This document shows, one piece after another, positions 16,336-24,405 of a stretch of DNA of 64,000 nt (position 1 is its first letter; each line of letters opens with the position of its first letter). Source of the stretch: JAHCHG01 sp965214585 (GTDB taxonomy: Bacteria > Acidobacteriota > Blastocatellia > Pyrinomonadales > Pyrinomonadaceae); contig OZ243957.1 in the NCBI GenBank assembly GCA_965214585.1, forward strand, positions 2,666,001 to 2,730,000, written 5' to 3'. A program made the translations under genes and the position numbers. The notes beneath the pieces are model-generated. The model did not search any database. It was not told where the DNA came from and saw only the letters and a list, made by a program, of their open reading frames with translations.

Positions 16336-18522
16336 TTATTTTTTTACCTTACTGTCTTTCGACATTTTGCCTTCCACGATTTCGACTTTCAAAATTTTAT
16401 CGCCGCGCACGATCAAATCTACGATTTTCATATCTTTTTCATTGACCTGCCCGAAAACCGTATAGCCGCCGTCAAGATGCGGCTGCGGCGAATGAGTTAC
16501 GAACCATTGCGAACCGCCCGTATTTTTGCCCGAAAGTGCCATTCCGACTGTGCCGCGCGTGTATGGAACGGTGTTGATTTCGTCGCGGATCTGCCAACCC
16601 GGACCGCCGTTTCCGTCGCCGCGCGGATCGCCGTCCTGGACGACGAAATTTGCCACGACGCGGTGAATCGAAACGCCGTTGAAATAACCGGATTTTGCGA
16701 GTTTTATAAAATTATCAATTGTCAAAGGCGCGTCTTCGGGCAGCAGATCAATTGCAAAAACGCCTTTTTCCGTCGTCAAAATCGCTTTTGTTTCGCCGTT
16801 TTTGCGCGAAACGGCGCGTTTGTAATCGGCATCCGAATTTAGAATTAAGCCGAGTTTTGAATCTTTTTTCTCGTCATAATTTTTGAGCGTTCCGACTTTT
16901 TCTTCGTAATTTTCGAGCGCGGGAAAATCTTTCTGCAAATCGTTTTCCCGGATAAGATTTGCGGCGTGGCGGCGAAGCAGATAATCGTCGTAAGTCAATG
17001 CCGTCAAAATTTGCCCGATTGCTCTGGATTTGTCCATTTTGATTAACGCCGAAAGAGCCGCAAGCTGTGCATCGTTGGAATCTTTATCCATCAGCAACGC
17101 CTTAGAGAAAGCGACTTGCAACGCCTGCGTGCTTCGTTCCGTCGGTTCTGTTTCGCCCAAAAGCTGCGCGGCGGCTGTGCGGGCGACGACATCTTTATGA
17201 TTTAAGATTACTTCCAGATCCGTCGGCAAAGTGTCGGTTTTATATGCGGCGTAAGCGGTTACCGCATTTGCCAAGGCTTTGTCTTCGGCTTCATTTTTTT
17301 TCAGCGAATTTAAAATATAAGTCAAAATATAACTGACGTTTCGCGCTCGCTCGTCCTTTTCAATTTCGGAAGATTCGGCGAGTTCGCCGAGTCCGGCAAA
17401 GGTCGAATTAAATACGCGCCAATCTGAAATTTCGCCTTTGCTTTTTCGATATTCAGCGTATTTTTTCGTGGCGATTTGCACGATTGCCACATCAATTTCG
17501 GGCGAAACAAAACCGTCGGATTTGCCGAATTCGCTCAAAAAGTTAAACGCTTTTTCGTCGCTCGTGTTCGGCAGAATTCTGCCCAGAACGGTCGCAATTT
17601 CGAGAAGTTCGTTCTTTTCCGGCGGATTGGCAAATTTGGATTTTTTGTAATCAGCGAGAAGTTTCCGCCCGCGTTCGATCAATTTTTCGGCGGATTTTGC
17701 GTCTTTCAAACTTCCGAGCGAGCGAATCGCGCTCACGCGAACGCGCGAATCGGCATCGGTCAAAGCCGCTTCCGCGAGCAGATTCAAAGATTCCTTGTCT
17801 TCCGCCGCGCCGAGCGCACGCGCCGCATTTGCGCGGGCAATCGGATCATTGTCGGTCAAAAGCATCGCGCGGAATTTTTCATCGGCATTTTTCGCGCGAA
17901 GTCTGGCTAGAGCGTTTCCGGCATCGGCGCGAATTCGTCCGTCCATATTTGTCAGAAATTTCGCCAATATAAAATTCGCTTCTTCCGGTTTGGCGCGTAA
18001 AACCGCCGTAATTCCGAGCAGAACGACATTTTTGTTTTGGTTTTTTCCAAGTTCGTATTCAAATTCCAAAACGTCTAAAATTGCTTCGCTCAAATTTTTC
18101 GCTTTTGAGTCTTTCTCATTCGCCGCCGCGATTTTTCCCGCCGCTTCAACGGCGCGGGCGCGTATTTCAGCCGGTTCTTTTGTATTTTTCAAAATTTGCA
18201 GAATCGCGTCTGCACCCGAAATTGATTCGATCTCGCCAATGGCGAAAGCCGAAATTGCACGAACATTCGCGTCTTTGTCATTTGCCAAAAGTTCAGCCAA
18301 AAGCGGAACAGCCGCGTCGTTTCCGATTCGTCCGGCGGCAAGCGCGGCGCGTTGTCTGATCGCCGCATCTTTGCTTTTCATTAAGTTCTGCAAAGTTTTA
18401 TCAAACCGCAATTCGTCTTCGGCTTTGGAAATCTGCACCAAAGTCGGCACGGGAATTTGCGCGAAGATTTGAATCGAAAAACAGAATAAAACGGCGAAAC
18501 AGATTGTTGTAATTTTTTTCAT
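16336..18522 (-). CDS. HEAT-repeat / cyclophilin-type peptidyl-prolyl isomerase fusion
   Basis: A signal peptide (MKKITTICFAVLFCFSIQIFA) directs export, so I start at 18522; the frame is open to 18624 but the extra codons precede the signal. Residues about 40-540 contain repeated helical pairs with AALAAGRIGND-type units (HEAT repeats). The C-terminal about 170 residues are a cyclophilin domain: GVSIHRVVANFVVQDGDPRG, GTVGMALSGKNTGGSQWFVT and HLDGGYTVFGQV are its conserved segments. It probably acts on folding in the periplasm, with the HEAT part as a binding scaffold. Confidence 0.92.
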   Translation of the reverse strand: MKKITTICFAVLFCFSIQIFAQIPVPTLVQISKAEDELRFDKTLQNLMKSKDAAIRQRAALAAGRIGNDAAVPLLAELLANDKDANVRAISAFAIGEIESISGADAILQILKNTKEPAEIRARAVEAAGKIAAANEKDSKAKNLSEAILDVLEFEYELGKNQNKNVVLLGITAVLRAKPEEANFILAKFLTNMDGRIRADAGNALARLRAKNADEKFRAMLLTDNDPIARANAARALGAAEDKESLNLLAEAALTDADSRVRVSAIRSLGSLKDAKSAEKLIERGRKLLADYKKSKFANPPEKNELLEIATVLGRILPNTSDEKAFNFLSEFGKSDGFVSPEIDVAIVQIATKKYAEYRKSKGEISDWRVFNSTFAGLGELAESSEIEKDERARNVSYILTYILNSLKKNEAEDKALANAVTAYAAYKTDTLPTDLEVILNHKDVVARTAAAQLLGETEPTERSTQALQVAFSKALLMDKDSNDAQLAALSALIKMDKSRAIGQILTALTYDDYLLRRHAANLIRENDLQKDFPALENYEEKVGTLKNYDEKKDSKLGLILNSDADYKRAVSRKNGETKAILTTEKGVFAIDLLPEDAPLTIDNFIKLAKSGYFNGVSIHRVVANFVVQDGDPRGDGNGGPGWQIRDEINTVPYTRGTVGMALSGKNTGGSQWFVTHSPQPHLDGGYTVFGQVNEKDMKIVDLIVRGDKILKVEIVEGKMSKDSKVKK

Positions 18523-18672
18523 TATGATTTTTATAACAATAGATTCTAAATATTTGTTGAAAAATAATATCAAAATAGCGAACGAATTTCTCAGTTTGTC
18601 AAAAATAACTTCCAACTTTTGCAAAATGTGGTTTATAATTCAAATTCAATTCAATTTTAGGAAACTTATAAA

Positions 18673-19638
18673 ATGAAAAGCACTCGAAAGATACTTTATA
18701 CGGTTTTGATGCTGATCCTGCCGTTTTTACTTACTGCCGATTTTCTTTATTCTCAGGATAAGGATGCACCTGTCAATGTCAAAGCAAATGTAATTGTTTT
18801 AAACGCGGAAAACAAGAGCGTTGACGCGGTGAAACAGGAAGACATCAAAATTTACGAAGACGGTGTTGAGCAGAAAATTACATATTTTGCCGAAAAAGAG
18901 CCGGTTTTGAATGTCGGGTTTGTCATAGATAATTCCGGTTCGCTTAGAACGAAATTAAATGAAATTATCTTTATGGGATCGGCAATCGTCGAAAATCTGC
19001 GCCCGGAGGATGAGGCTTTTTTTATTCGTTTTATAAGCACCGACAAAGTAGAACTTATACAAGACTGGACATCCGATAAGAAAATTCTGACAGAAGATTT
19101 CAGAAATATGTATGTCGAAGGCGGCAGAACAGCGATAATTGATGCGGTTTATTTATCTGCTGAAAAGATTCTGGAACGCGAACAGCAAAATAGGTCAAAG
19201 CGTTACGCCTTGATTTTAATATCTGATGGTGTCGAGAGAAACAGCAGATATAAATTAAACCAGTTATTTTCGCTTCTTGAAAAATCTGATGTGCAAATAT
19301 TTTCAATTTCCTTTCCCGAAGATTATGCGCGAAAGCAAGCAAGAAAAGGAGACGGCGGCTTTATACTGCTTAACAATACATTAGCCGCAGAAACAGGCGG
19401 AACGGCGTTCACATTAAGCGAAAAATATACAAAAGATGAAATAATCGGCAACTTAAAAGCGTTGATTCTTGAACTTCGCTCAAATTACATTCTCGGTTAT
19501 ACTTCGACAAACCGGAAGCGCGACGGAAAAGAGAGAACTTTGCGCGTCGAAATTGCCGATGACAAAAACGGAACAAAAAGACGCGGTTTCGTCCGCGAAA
19601 ACTTTAAATTTTCAACCGAAAAGGATTTATCAAAATAA
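18673..19638 (+). CDS. VWFA-domain protein (Acidobacteria-type)
   Basis: A signal peptide (about residues 1-28) is followed by a short beta domain ending EDGVEQKITYFAEKEP, then a von Willebrand factor A domain. Its MIDAS-like motif is GFVIDNSGSLRTK (Asp-x-Ser-x-Ser, about residue 89), with a matching Thr loop at GRTAIIDAVYLSAEKIL. The C-terminal SNYILGYTSTNRKRDGKER matches the tail of the VWFA-related proteins common in Acidobacteriota. It is exported; ligand unknown. The next gene starts 2 bp after its stop. Confidence 0.9.
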   Translation: MKSTRKILYTVLMLILPFLLTADFLYSQDKDAPVNVKANVIVLNAENKSVDAVKQEDIKIYEDGVEQKITYFAEKEPVLNVGFVIDNSGSLRTKLNEIIFMGSAIVENLRPEDEAFFIRFISTDKVELIQDWTSDKKILTEDFRNMYVEGGRTAIIDAVYLSAEKILEREQQNRSKRYALILISDGVERNSRYKLNQLFSLLEKSDVQIFSISFPEDYARKQARKGDGGFILLNNTLAAETGGTAFTLSEKYTKDEIIGNLKALILELRSNYILGYTSTNRKRDGKERTLRVEIADDKNGTKRRGFVRENFKFSTEKDLSK

Positions 19639-19640
19639 AA

Positions 19641-21374
19641 ATGTTCAAAATAATTTCAATAATCGCATTTGTTTTAATCTTTGTCGTGCCGTCCGCTGTT
19701 TTGGCACAAAGCCGACAAAACATAAGTCTTTTGCTGTATAACGGCAAAGTTTTTTCCGCCGATAAGCAAGGCACAATAACGGAAGCCGTCGCGGTTGACG
19801 GCGAGAAGATCGTCGCCGTCGGAACGTCGCAAGATTTGCGCGGCAGATACAAAGCGGCGAAGGAAATTGATCTCAAAGGCAAACTCGTAACGCCCGGATT
19901 TAACGACGCGCACATTCATTTTGTCGGTGTCGGACTCGCGCTGTTGCGTGTTGACTTGAATGGTTCAAGCACTTTGGCGGAAGCGAAACGGCGAATTGCG
20001 GCGAAAATCAAAGAACTGCCCAAAGGTGCTTGGGTTTTGGGGCGCGGTTGGGATCATACGCTTTGGGGAAATCGTCTGCCGACTCGTCAGGATTTGGACG
20101 ACATCGCGCCGGATAATCCTGTATTTTTACAGCGTGTTGACGGGCATATCGCGTGGGCAAATTCGCTCGCGCTGAAAATGGCGAAGGTTACGCGCGATTC
20201 AAAAGCACCGGAAGGCGGCGAGATCGTTTTTGACGAAAACGGCGAACCAGCCGGAGTTCTAAAGGAAACGGCGCAGGGTTTTGTCGGAAAAATCGTGCCG
20301 CAGACGACCGCCGAAGAAACCTTAAAAGGCATCGAACTCGCGCTCGAAGAAGCGAAAAAATACGGCTTGACGAGCGTGCAGGGCGGTTCGGAATATTCGG
20401 CGATTCCGCTTTACCGTCAGCTTTTAAAGGACGGAAAATTAACCGCCAGAATCGCCGTTTGGCAGGATTTTGAACTGCCCGTCGCAACTTTGATAAAACA
20501 GCGCGATGATTTTAACAATTTGAAAATAAATCCATCGCATATAAAACTCGGAATCTTAAAAGGCTACGTTGACGGAACTTTGGGTTCGCGCACCGCCGCG
20601 ATGCTCGCCGAATTTTCCGACGATCCCGGCAACAGCGGAATTCCGCGCCGCGCTCCCGAAGAAATGATTGAAATGATCGTCCAGCGCGATAAAGCCGGTT
20701 TTCAAATCGGACTTCACGCGATTGGCGACAAGGCAAATCGGATTGCTTTGGATGGATTTGAAAAGGCAAATAATCAACCACTCGCCAATAGTTTATTTGG
20801 GAAAACGCCCGTAATTAAAAAAGTTTCACATTTAGATAATGTTTATGTGGCAAATCGCCGCAACCGCATCGAACACGCGCAAGTCGTCGCGCCTTCGGAT
20901 TTCAAGCGTTTTGCCGATCTTGGCGTGATCGCTTCGATGCAGCCGTCGCACGCGATTTCGGATAAGCGTTGGGCGGGCGACAGACTCGGCGAATACCGCG
21001 TTTTGGGCGCGTATTCGTGGCATACATTTCAAGCGCACGATGTTCACGTCGCTTTCGGAACTGACGCGCCCGTTGAACTCCTGAACACTTATCAAACTTT
21101 ATACGCCGCCGTTTCGCGCCAAGATTTGGAAGGCGATCCCGTCGGCGGTTGGCAGCCGCAGGAAAAACTCTCAATGGCGGACGCGATTCGCAATTACACT
21201 TATGAACCGGCTTACGCGGAATTTGCCGAGAATGAAAAAGGCGAAATAAAAGTCGGAATGTTTGCCGATCTGGTCGTTCATTCCAAAGATTTACTGACGA
21301 TTGAGCCGAAGGAAATTTTGACGACAGAACCTGTTTATACTATTTTTAACGGGAAAATTGTTTACGAAAAATAA
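19641..21374 (+). CDS. Exported amidohydrolase (YtcJ-like)
   Basis: A 577-residue metal-dependent hydrolase with a signal peptide ending VLAQ. The first metal site is PGFNDAHIHFVG (about residue 88). Other family segments are GRGWDHTLWG, LHAIGDKANRIALD, RNRIEHAQVV and the late Asp in VAFGTDAPVE. The family hydrolyses C-N bonds, and the YtcJ branch is poorly defined in substrate. It is coupled to the VWFA gene (2 bp gap) and is probably periplasmic. Confidence 0.93.
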   Translation: MFKIISIIAFVLIFVVPSAVLAQSRQNISLLLYNGKVFSADKQGTITEAVAVDGEKIVAVGTSQDLRGRYKAAKEIDLKGKLVTPGFNDAHIHFVGVGLALLRVDLNGSSTLAEAKRRIAAKIKELPKGAWVLGRGWDHTLWGNRLPTRQDLDDIAPDNPVFLQRVDGHIAWANSLALKMAKVTRDSKAPEGGEIVFDENGEPAGVLKETAQGFVGKIVPQTTAEETLKGIELALEEAKKYGLTSVQGGSEYSAIPLYRQLLKDGKLTARIAVWQDFELPVATLIKQRDDFNNLKINPSHIKLGILKGYVDGTLGSRTAAMLAEFSDDPGNSGIPRRAPEEMIEMIVQRDKAGFQIGLHAIGDKANRIALDGFEKANNQPLANSLFGKTPVIKKVSHLDNVYVANRRNRIEHAQVVAPSDFKRFADLGVIASMQPSHAISDKRWAGDRLGEYRVLGAYSWHTFQAHDVHVAFGTDAPVELLNTYQTLYAAVSRQDLEGDPVGGWQPQEKLSMADAIRNYTYEPAYAEFAENEKGEIKVGMFADLVVHSKDLLTIEPKEILTTEPVYTIFNGKIVYEK

Positions 21375-21376
21375 CA

Positions 21377-21516
21377 GGCGGAAACCCGACAGTAATGGAG
21401 GGTGCTTTTTGCTAATAAATTCGCCGGATTAGAATTGGAAGGTTATAAAGGTGTTGATTAAAATGCCGACACGCCGATATTTAATCAGCACCCTCCATTA
21501 CTGTCGGGTTTCCGCC
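21377..21516. repeat. Inverted-repeat copy D (left flank of the transposase)
   Basis: Arms 21377-21406 and 21487-21516 are complementary (GGCGGAAACCCGACAG, then AATGGAGGGTGCT). The core reads AGTAATGG rather than the AGTTATGG of copies A and C, a difference shared with copy E on the other side of the transposase gene. It starts 3 bp after the amidohydrolase stop and ends 25 bp before the transposase start. Confidence 0.95.
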
Positions 21517-21541
21517 TGTGTGATTCAAAAAAGAGAACTTT

Positions 21542-22105
21542 ATGACTCCAGAATATGAATATGATGAAAATGTTTTTCCGTTGGCTTATTTAATTACGAT
21601 TCGGACTTATGGAACTTGGCTGCACGGCGATGAACGCTCGTCTGTTGACCGGCACGGCAAAAATATTTACGGCACGCCTCGCGTTGCGCCTAATTACAAA
21701 ATGAAAGATCGGATGGTGGAGAATATGAAACAGCCGCGTTTTCTGTTGAATGAAAATCAACGCGAAGTTGTCGAAGAAACCGTTGTCGAAGTTTGCGAAA
21801 ATCGCGGTTACGCGCTTAAAGCTGTAAACGTCAGGACAAATCATTTTCACTCCGTAGTTTCAGCCGATTGCAAACCCAAAGCGATAATTCACGCATTTAA
21901 GAGTTACGCAACGCGCAATCTCAGGAACAAAGAATTAGTCGAAAAAGAGAAAATTCTCTGGTCGAGAGGAAAAAGCCGTAGATATTTATGGAAGCCGCGC
22001 CACGTTTCGATAGCAATTGATTATGTTCTTTACGGGCAAGGCGACGATCTTACCGAATTCGATAAACTTATTGCAAAAGATGAGGAAAACGAAGATGATA
22101 TTTAG
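21542..22105 (+). mobile_element. REP-associated tyrosine transposase (RAYT, HUH/Y1 family), coding
   Basis: The 187-residue protein matches the Y1/TnpA-REP fold. The HUH motif is His101-Phe-His103 (VRTNHFHSVV), and the catalytic tyrosine is Tyr161 or Tyr164 in AIDYVLYGQGDD. The N-terminal LITIRTYGTWLHGDERSS and ARNLRNKEL-like helix region fit the group. The reading frame is intact. Copies D and E of the dispersed inverted repeat flank it at 25 bp and 28 bp. In known RAYT/REP systems the enzyme nicks single-stranded palindromic repeats like those beside its gene. It is probably single-copy and domesticated rather than an IS. Confidence 0.88.
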
Positions 22106-22106
22106 C

Positions 22107-22293
22107 AGGCAGAAAGCGCGACAGTTTTACGAAGGCAGAAACCCGACAGTAATGGAGGGTGCTTTTTAATAACAGATACGCCGGACTAAAATTGAAAGAT
22201 CACGAACATATTGATTAAAATGCTGACGCTTGATTGAAATGCTGACGCGCTGATAGTTTAACAGCACCCTCCATTACTGCCCTTGTTTCTGCC
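22107..22293. repeat. Inverted-repeat copy E (right flank of the transposase) with an extra half arm
   Basis: The left arm starts at 22134 (GGCAGAAACCCGACAG, AATGGAGGGTGC) and the right arm is 22262-22293. The right arm has the core CTGCCCTTG instead of CTGTCGGG, so the two arms differ in the middle. A second, degenerate left arm (GGCAGAAAGCGCGACAG) lies just upstream at 22108-22124. The AT-rich interior repeats a TGAAATGCTGACGC-like segment twice. Confidence 0.9.
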
Positions 22294-22299
22294 TGTGAA

Positions 22300-23034
22300 T
22301 TATGAATAAAGATTCATCGGGCGCGTTAGCAAATCAATCGGGTCTTCGACGTTTAGAGCTTCGCGCACGAAATACGGTTCGCCCGCCGTTACGCCGATCA
22401 GACTTCCGAAATAGCGCGAACGGTTTTCCAACTCGATAAGAAAATTTTTATCGGTTAATCTGGTTTCGAGTTCTTTTGAATCGGGATTGTGAAACTGCGA
22501 TTTGTGCGCTTTTATCGCGTTCATTTTTTCTTCGAGAAAATCGGAAATATCAACGATGAACGACGGAACAATGCGGCGCGAAAAGATATTGTGCGCCACG
22601 TTCGGAACTTTTATTCTTTCCTGCCCGAAATCGCCGTCGTAATTTTTCATCGAAGACAGACGTGCCGATTCTCTGACAAGCTGCACGATGTGATTGTGGT
22701 CGGGATGCGGATCGTCTTCCTGATGCGTTAAAATAATTTTCGGCTTGAATTCACGCAGTTTTCTGACCAATTTTGTGCGCGAAGCGTCGTCGGCGAAAAC
22801 TCGTCCGTCGGGCAAACCCAAGTTGTCGCGCACGTCTAATTTTAATATTTCCGCCGCGTTTTTCGCTTCTTCGCGGCGTTCTTCGACAGTTCCGCGTGTT
22901 CCCATATCGCCGCGCGTGATGTCGAGTGCGCCGGTTTTATAGCCGAGCGATTTCATTTTCAGAAGCGTTCCGCCGACGGTCAATTCCATATCGTCGGGAT
23001 GCGCGAAAATTGCGAGAATGTCTGTTTTGTTCAT
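22300..23034 (-). CDS. bshB1: Bacillithiol biosynthesis deacetylase BshB1
   Basis: A PIG-L fold enzyme of 244 residues. The zinc motif is FAHPDDMELTVGG near residue 11 and the second motif is DPHPDHNHIV near residue 108; ITRGDMGTRGT between them is typical of BshB1. It removes the acetyl group from GlcNAc-malate to give GlcN-malate, the second step of bacillithiol synthesis, in the cytoplasm. bshA and bshC are not in this window. It ends 7 bp from inverted-repeat copy E. Confidence 0.93.
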   Translation of the reverse strand: MNKTDILAIFAHPDDMELTVGGTLLKMKSLGYKTGALDITRGDMGTRGTVEERREEAKNAAEILKLDVRDNLGLPDGRVFADDASRTKLVRKLREFKPKIILTHQEDDPHPDHNHIVQLVRESARLSSMKNYDGDFGQERIKVPNVAHNIFSRRIVPSFIVDISDFLEEKMNAIKAHKSQFHNPDSKELETRLTDKNFLIELENRSRYFGSLIGVTAGEPYFVREALNVEDPIDLLTRPMNLYS

Positions 23035-23046
23035 ATTGTTTGAATC

Positions 23047-23145
23047 GGTCTTTGGTTTTCGGTCTTCGGTTTTTGATTATAAATTCTAATTTGCAAACTC
23101 AACAAAAGCCAAAAACCAAAAGCCAAAAACCAAAGACCTAAGACC
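23047..23145. repeat. Inverted pair of heptamer arrays (GGTCTTT / AAAGACC type)
   Basis: Four units (GGTCTTT, GGTTTTC, GGTCTTC, GGTTTTT) fill 23047-23074, and six units (AAAAGCC, AAAAACC alternating, then AAAGACC, TAAGACC) fill 23104-23145, in complementary orientation. They lie between the divergent bshB1 and the next gene, so the promoters of both must overlap or abut the arrays. Confidence 0.92.
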
Positions 23146-23188
23146 GATTTTCAATATCTTAGCAAATTTGAAATACTAAAACTAACTT

Positions 23189-23719
23189 ATGGAAATTTTA
23201 ATAATCGGTTCGCTTCTCGTCGCATTGATGGTTTATGTTTCAACGAAGATCAAAAAGAGCGCGGCGGCGGCATATCAAGCGGAAACGATTGAAACAAAAG
23301 ATTTTTTTATCGAAAAACCGGAAGGCTTCGTGCATCCTCTGCGCGACGATTCCAAGTTTGCATTTGAAGCATACACGGACACTTACGGCGAAGGCGCGGC
23401 TCGCAGCATCTGGCAGGCGCAGGTGCAGATGAAGATTTACACCGATAAAAAGCTAAAAGCCGCCGTCGCCGATGTAAAAAAAAATGCCGATGAGATTTTA
23501 TCGGAAAAAGTGTTAAAAGACGCGCCCGACGGACAGAAAATTTCCGTGATCGAGAGCGCGAGAATCGAAGAAGAACACAAGCGGCGCGAATTTTGGAAAA
23601 TCGTCGAAGACTTAAAATCAGAGAAAGTTTACGAACTGAGAATTTCCGTGTTAAATAATTATTTGAAAGATTACGCCGATAAAGTGGAAACGATGCTCGA
23701 TAGTTTTATCGTGAAATGA
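23189..23719 (+). CDS. Hypothetical membrane-anchored protein
   Basis: A single N-terminal membrane segment (about residues 2-18) is followed by a 155-residue soluble domain that is mostly helical and charged, with KLKAAVADVKKNADEI and RIEEEHKRREFWKIV. By charge (KIKK after the segment) the soluble part should stay in the cytoplasm. I do not recognise the family. It is not in a clear operon; the next gene starts 146 bp later with its own possible promoter. Confidence 0.7.
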   Translation: MEILIIGSLLVALMVYVSTKIKKSAAAAYQAETIETKDFFIEKPEGFVHPLRDDSKFAFEAYTDTYGEGAARSIWQAQVQMKIYTDKKLKAAVADVKKNADEILSEKVLKDAPDGQKISVIESARIEEEHKRREFWKIVEDLKSEKVYELRISVLNNYLKDYADKVETMLDSFIVK

Positions 23720-23761
23720 TCGGAATAAAACGGAGAAATTTTCGTATTATCAGAATGGATG

Positions 23762-23767
23762 TATAAT
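23762..23767 (+). promoter_or_regulatory. Possible -10 element (TGTATAAT)
   Basis: TATAAT preceded by TG at 23760-23761 matches an extended -10 box about 100 bp upstream of the DsbD-alpha-like gene. No convincing -35 box is visible. Tentative. Confidence 0.3.
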
Positions 23768-23865
23768 CAAACGGGCAAAAATTTATGCAAACCAAACAGT
23801 TTGAAATGACATCAGATTTTTGCAAGCCGGAATTTTCAAACAAACATTAAAAACGGAAAAACGAT

Positions 23866-24342
23866 ATGAAAAGAATTTTATTCAGCGCATTTTTAACAGC
23901 GGCTCTAATTTTTATTACGGGAAGTTTCGCCGAAACGAAGGCGCAGTCATTCAGCGGCAAGATCGGCAGCGGTTCGGTCAAGCGCGGCACAACCGTAACC
24001 GGTCAGATTACGATGCGTTTGCCAAGCGGACTTCACGTTAATTCGGCAAATCCGAAAAGCGAATACGCAATTCCGACGCGCGTTAAAATCAGCGCAAGCG
24101 GCGTAAAACTCGGCGCGGTGCAGTATCCGGCGGGAAAAAACCGCAAGTTCAGTTTTTCCGACGATGTAATAAATGTTTACGAAGGAACTACGACTTTTAA
24201 GTTTAATATGACCGTTCCTTCAAATTTTCGCGGCAGTTCGGTAAAAGTCGTCGCAACGGTCAGCTATCAGGCTTGCACCGACGAAGTTTGCTATCCGCCG
24301 AAAAGCAAACAAGTCGTTATGCGGGCGCGAATTGTCAGATAG
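23866..24342 (+). CDS. Stand-alone DsbD alpha-type thiol:disulfide interchange domain
   Basis: The 158-residue exported protein has a signal peptide (to about AQS, residue 27) and an Ig-like domain like the N-terminal (alpha) domain of DsbD. The redox pair is Cys-x4-Cys in SYQACTDEVCYPPKS near the C-terminus. In DsbD this domain passes electrons from the membrane part to periplasmic partners. The membrane and thioredoxin-like parts are absent here and no ccdA-like gene is adjacent, so its electron donor must be encoded elsewhere. Confidence 0.85.
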   Translation: MKRILFSAFLTAALIFITGSFAETKAQSFSGKIGSGSVKRGTTVTGQITMRLPSGLHVNSANPKSEYAIPTRVKISASGVKLGAVQYPAGKNRKFSFSDDVINVYEGTTTFKFNMTVPSNFRGSSVKVVATVSYQACTDEVCYPPKSKQVVMRARIVR

Positions 24343-24363
24343 AAAAAACTTTGAAATTCAATG

Positions 24364-24403
24364 AAAATCGGCAGAGCGAAAATTTGCTCTGCCGATTTTT
24401 TTT
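24364..24403 (+). terminator. Rho-independent terminator, probably bidirectional
   Basis: A 14-bp perfect stem (AAAATCGGCAGAGC at 24364-24377 with 24386-24399), an 8-nt loop and a run of eight T, between the convergent DsbD-alpha gene and pgeF. The A-run at the left base gives a T-run on the other strand too. Confidence 0.9.
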
Positions 24404-24405
24404 GT

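Noticed and set aside
21377..22293. A complete insertion sequence with target-site duplication
   Set aside because: HUH-type elements do not create target-site duplications, and the flanking inverted repeats also occur alone at many sites, so the region fits a RAYT/REP arrangement better than a mobile IS.
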